A DNA stretch of 64,000 nucleotides from DAOUKH01 sp965219875 (GTDB taxonomy: Bacteria > Chloroflexota > Dehalococcoidia > SHYB01). The notes below the pieces were generated by a model, which was not told the origin of the DNA, searched no databases, and worked only from the letters and a program-made list of their open reading frames with translations. Position 1 is the first letter of the stretch. Each line of letters starts with the position of its first letter. Positions 62,324 to 64,000 of this stretch are shown piece by piece. The DNA lies in NCBI GenBank assembly GCA_965219875.1, contig CBDCOW010000001.1, positions 62,001-126,000 of the forward strand. Direction: 5' to 3'. The translations under genes and the position numbers were made by a program.

Positions 62324-62620
62324 ATGCCGAACGAGACCGACTTCGTCTTCGAAGACCCAGAGCACTTCGAGGAAGGGCTGCTCCACCTCGTGGACATGCT
62401 CGAGTTGACCGACCCGCGCCGTGCCGAGGCGCTGGAGAGTCAGGCGAAGGTGCTCGAAGCCGGCGTCGCGGCTCCGGTGGGCGGGACCTTCGAGGAATGG
62501 CGCGGCTTCTGCCTGAACATCGCCGGCCAGCTCAAGGCCGCACGGGGCAAGGTGACCGCGGCGGAGGGTCAGGCGATGCTCGACGCCACGATCGACCGCT
62601 TGGAACAGATGGCGGAGTAG
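62324..62620 (+). CDS. Small conserved protein of unknown function (98 aa)
   Basis: Acidic, all-helical, soluble protein: DFVFEDPEHFEEGLLHLVDM, LELTDPRRAEALESQAKVLE and EGQAMLDATIDRLEQMAE. No family recognised. I chose the ATG at 62324 (GGTGA upstream), which leaves a GTG three codons earlier (62315) as an alternative. It lies 76 nt after the methyltransferase stop. Codon use is normal for the region. Confidence 0.6.
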   Translation: MPNETDFVFEDPEHFEEGLLHLVDMLELTDPRRAEALESQAKVLEAGVAAPVGGTFEEWRGFCLNIAGQLKAARGKVTAAEGQAMLDATIDRLEQMAE

Positions 62621-62645
62621 CGCGCCCGCCGTTCGGCCTCGCAGG

Positions 62646-63056
62646 CTACTTTTTCTTGCCGAAGAACCGTCGGAAGCGCCCGCGCCAGTCCGCGCCGCCG
62701 CCGTTGTTGGAGTACTTGACCGGCTCGCCGCGCCAGGTCTTCTCGTAGCCCGTCTGCTCCTTGAAGGACTTCTGACCCCTGGCGATGACGAGTAGGTAGG
62801 CAAGGAGCAACAGCCCGATCGCCGCGCCGATGACCGCCGGGCTCCGCGCGAACAAGGAGGCGATCAGCACAACGGCGCCAAGGCCGCCGACCTTCTTGGG
62901 CGTGAGCCAACGGAGCCAGTGCCCCGCCTCTTGACGCAACGACTGCCCGGCGCGCTCCTGCGCATCCTTGAAGTGCTGGCGCAGCGGACGCCGAGGGCGG
63001 AGGTCGCCCGCCTCCCCCATGATCTCTTCGATTTCGCGTTCGTATCGCTCGGACAT
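62646..63056 (-). CDS. Small membrane protein with acidic N-terminus (136 aa)
   Basis: MSERYEREIEEIMGEAGDLR at the N-terminus, a linker LRQHFKDAQERAGQSLRQEA, two hydrophobic helices (KKVGGLGAVVLIASLFARS and VIGAAIGLLLLAYLLVIAR), and a basic tail GADWRGRFRRFFGKKK. It would sit in the membrane as a hairpin with both ends inside. ATG 63056 is behind GGGAGA. I recognise no named family. Adjoins the CoA-transferase gene on the same strand (92 nt). Confidence 0.72.
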   Translation of the reverse strand: MSERYEREIEEIMGEAGDLRPRRPLRQHFKDAQERAGQSLRQEAGHWLRWLTPKKVGGLGAVVLIASLFARSPAVIGAAIGLLLLAYLLVIARGQKSFKEQTGYEKTWRGEPVKYSNNGGGADWRGRFRRFFGKKK

Positions 63057-63148
63057 GCCGTCTCCCGCTAGGCCCGCCCCGGTTCCTCGTCCACCATCGA
63101 GCGGAGCGTGGTGATTATAGGCAATCGCGGCGGCGTTGTCGCGCTTCC

Positions 63149-64000
63149 TCAAGGAAGGTGGGAAGCGTAGCGCGTCCCGATGTGACCGTCCCGTTCCAGG
63201 GCGGCGCGGCGCTCCCGAGAATAGGCAAGCAACTCGCCATAGACGTAGTCGTTATGTTCACCCAAGCGGACCGGCGGTGTCCGAAGCTCGTTGGGCGTGC
63301 GGTCCATGGTCCACATCAGACCCGGATAATCGTGTGTTCCGGCGTCGGCGTGCTCGAAGCGTTTGAAGAAGCCGTCATGGGCGAGCTGCGGATCGTCGTA
63401 CAGCTCCGAGTCGCGCAACACCGGCCCGGCGGGCACTCCATGGCGTTGCAAGGCAGCCGCCGCCGCCGCCGCGCTCAGCCCCGACGACCACTGCGCGATC
63501 CGTTCGTCGAGCGCGTCGTGGTGCTTGAACCGGGCGAGAACGTTCGAGAATCGCGGGTCGCGGCGCAATTCCGGCACCGCCAGCGCCTCGCACAGCCCCA
63601 CCCACTCGTCGTCCGACGTGACGGACAGCGCGACCCAGTTGTCGTCGCCCGCGCAGGGGTAGGCGCCCTGCGGCGCGCCGTCGGGGCGCCGGTTCCCCAG
63701 CGTGGTGTGGACGCGGCGGTTCATCGTCCAGTCCATGATCGACTCCCCAAGGTAGGGGACGAAGTTCTCCCCTAAGGAGACCTCGACCATCTGCCCCTTG
63801 CCCGTCCGCATGCGGTGTCGCAGGGCCATGATCGCCGCGAAGGCCCCCGACGCTCCCGCCGCGCCGTCGCCCAGATAGGTCTGGTCGATGGTCGAGTAGT
63901 CCTCGTCGGGGTAACCGCGCACCAGGGTATGCCCCGCCGTGGATTCCACCTGCACCCCGAACGAGCGGTATTGCTTGTACGGCCCGTCGAGGCCGTAGGC
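63149..64000 (-). CDS. CaiB/BaiF family III CoA-transferase (5 of 5; 5' end missing)
   Basis: C-terminal 283 residues of a family III CoA-transferase, cut by the right edge. AYGLDGPYKQYRSFGVQVES is the catalytic-loop segment (GYGxxGPY...) and is followed by YLGDGAAGASGAFAAIMALR with the RTGKGQMVEVSLGENFVPY block. It ends in RLGEHNDYVYGELLAYSRER. The ORF can be read from ATG-like GTG 63955 but plainly continues upstream beyond 64000. Substrate unknown. Confidence 0.88.
   Translation of the reverse strand, partial: AYGLDGPYKQYRSFGVQVESTAGHTLVRGYPDEDYSTIDQTYLGDGAAGASGAFAAIMALRHRMRTGKGQMVEVSLGENFVPYLGESIMDWTMNRRVHTTLGNRRPDGAPQGAYPCAGDDNWVALSVTSDDEWVGLCEALAVPELRRDPRFSNVLARFKHHDALDERIAQWSSGLSAAAAAAALQRHGVPAGPVLRDSELYDDPQLAHDGFFKRFEHADAGTHDYPGLMWTMDRTPNELRTPPVRLGEHNDYVYGELLAYSRERRAALERDGHIGTRYASHLP

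Overview
The window is GC-rich, tightly packed bacterial chromosome. Its gene content fits a member of the Chloroflexota, probably a Dehalococcoidia/SAR202-type lineage. This placement is an inference from five CaiB/BaiF family III CoA-transferases, a luciferase-like flavin monooxygenase, amidohydrolases, tandem crotonase paralogs, Pro/Thr-rich lipoproteins and many 1-4 nt gene overlaps. No rRNA or ribosomal protein gene is present to confirm it. I see no prophage, plasmid or CRISPR signature.

Layout. 1-4364 (minus): methylmalonyl-CoA mutase, FBPase, class I aldolase and an amidohydrolase cut by the window edge. 4537-5923 (plus): two-subunit CoA-transferase. 6062-7009: a DUF2806-like gene in an AT-richer patch. 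7052-12120: housekeeping (rsmG, sbcC, ffh, a small conserved protein). 12121-12517: mosaic repeats. 12518-16226 (minus): three CaiB/BaiF genes. 16517-18559: oligopeptide-type binding lipoprotein. 18819-23971: long-form dCTP deaminase, MMPL exporter, MpaB/DUF2236 oxygenase. 24210-24285: tRNA-Ala(CGC). 24410-26335: repeat-built membrane protein. 26495-27734: an IS5-type element nested in the repeat family. 27905-28713: frameshifted SDR. 28898-33872 (plus): two crotonases, histidine decarboxylase, double-ACT protein, amidohydrolase, VOC protein. 33886-34989 (minus): an AT-richer trio with a toxin-antitoxin-like pair and a DUF6941-like gene. 35148-40911 (minus): MOSC, alpha/beta hydrolase, flavin oxidoreductase, CaiB/BaiF, DEAD helicase. 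41121-44148: AT-richer orphan gene, SbcD/Mre11-like nuclease, DHA2 exporter.

44222-52395 is the clearest regulatory unit. A sigma70-like promoter, a TPP riboswitch and an intrinsic terminator precede a ten-gene thiamine operon: thiG, a ThiE/TenI paralog, thiS, thiO, thiE, thiL, thiD and a ThiXYZ-like ABC importer. The thiazole half is made de novo, but thiC is absent, so the pyrimidine half appears to be imported. 52431-57671: DUF192 lipoprotein, Cys-less isochorismatase-fold protein, degenerate LigD-like ligase, uvrB with a coupled small membrane protein. 57745-61188: a molybdate locus in which stand-alone Mop and PucR-type HTH genes diverge from modABC; the 3' end of modA carries an in-frame 54-bp repeat array. 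61228-64000: orphan beta-class DNA methyltransferase, two small conserved genes and the 3' part of a fifth CaiB/BaiF gene.

The most interesting signals are the dispersed repeat family that shares its ends with the IS element, the split ModE-like molybdate pair, the modA 3' repeat array, the ThiC-less riboswitch-controlled operon, and three AT-richer islets carrying orphan genes.
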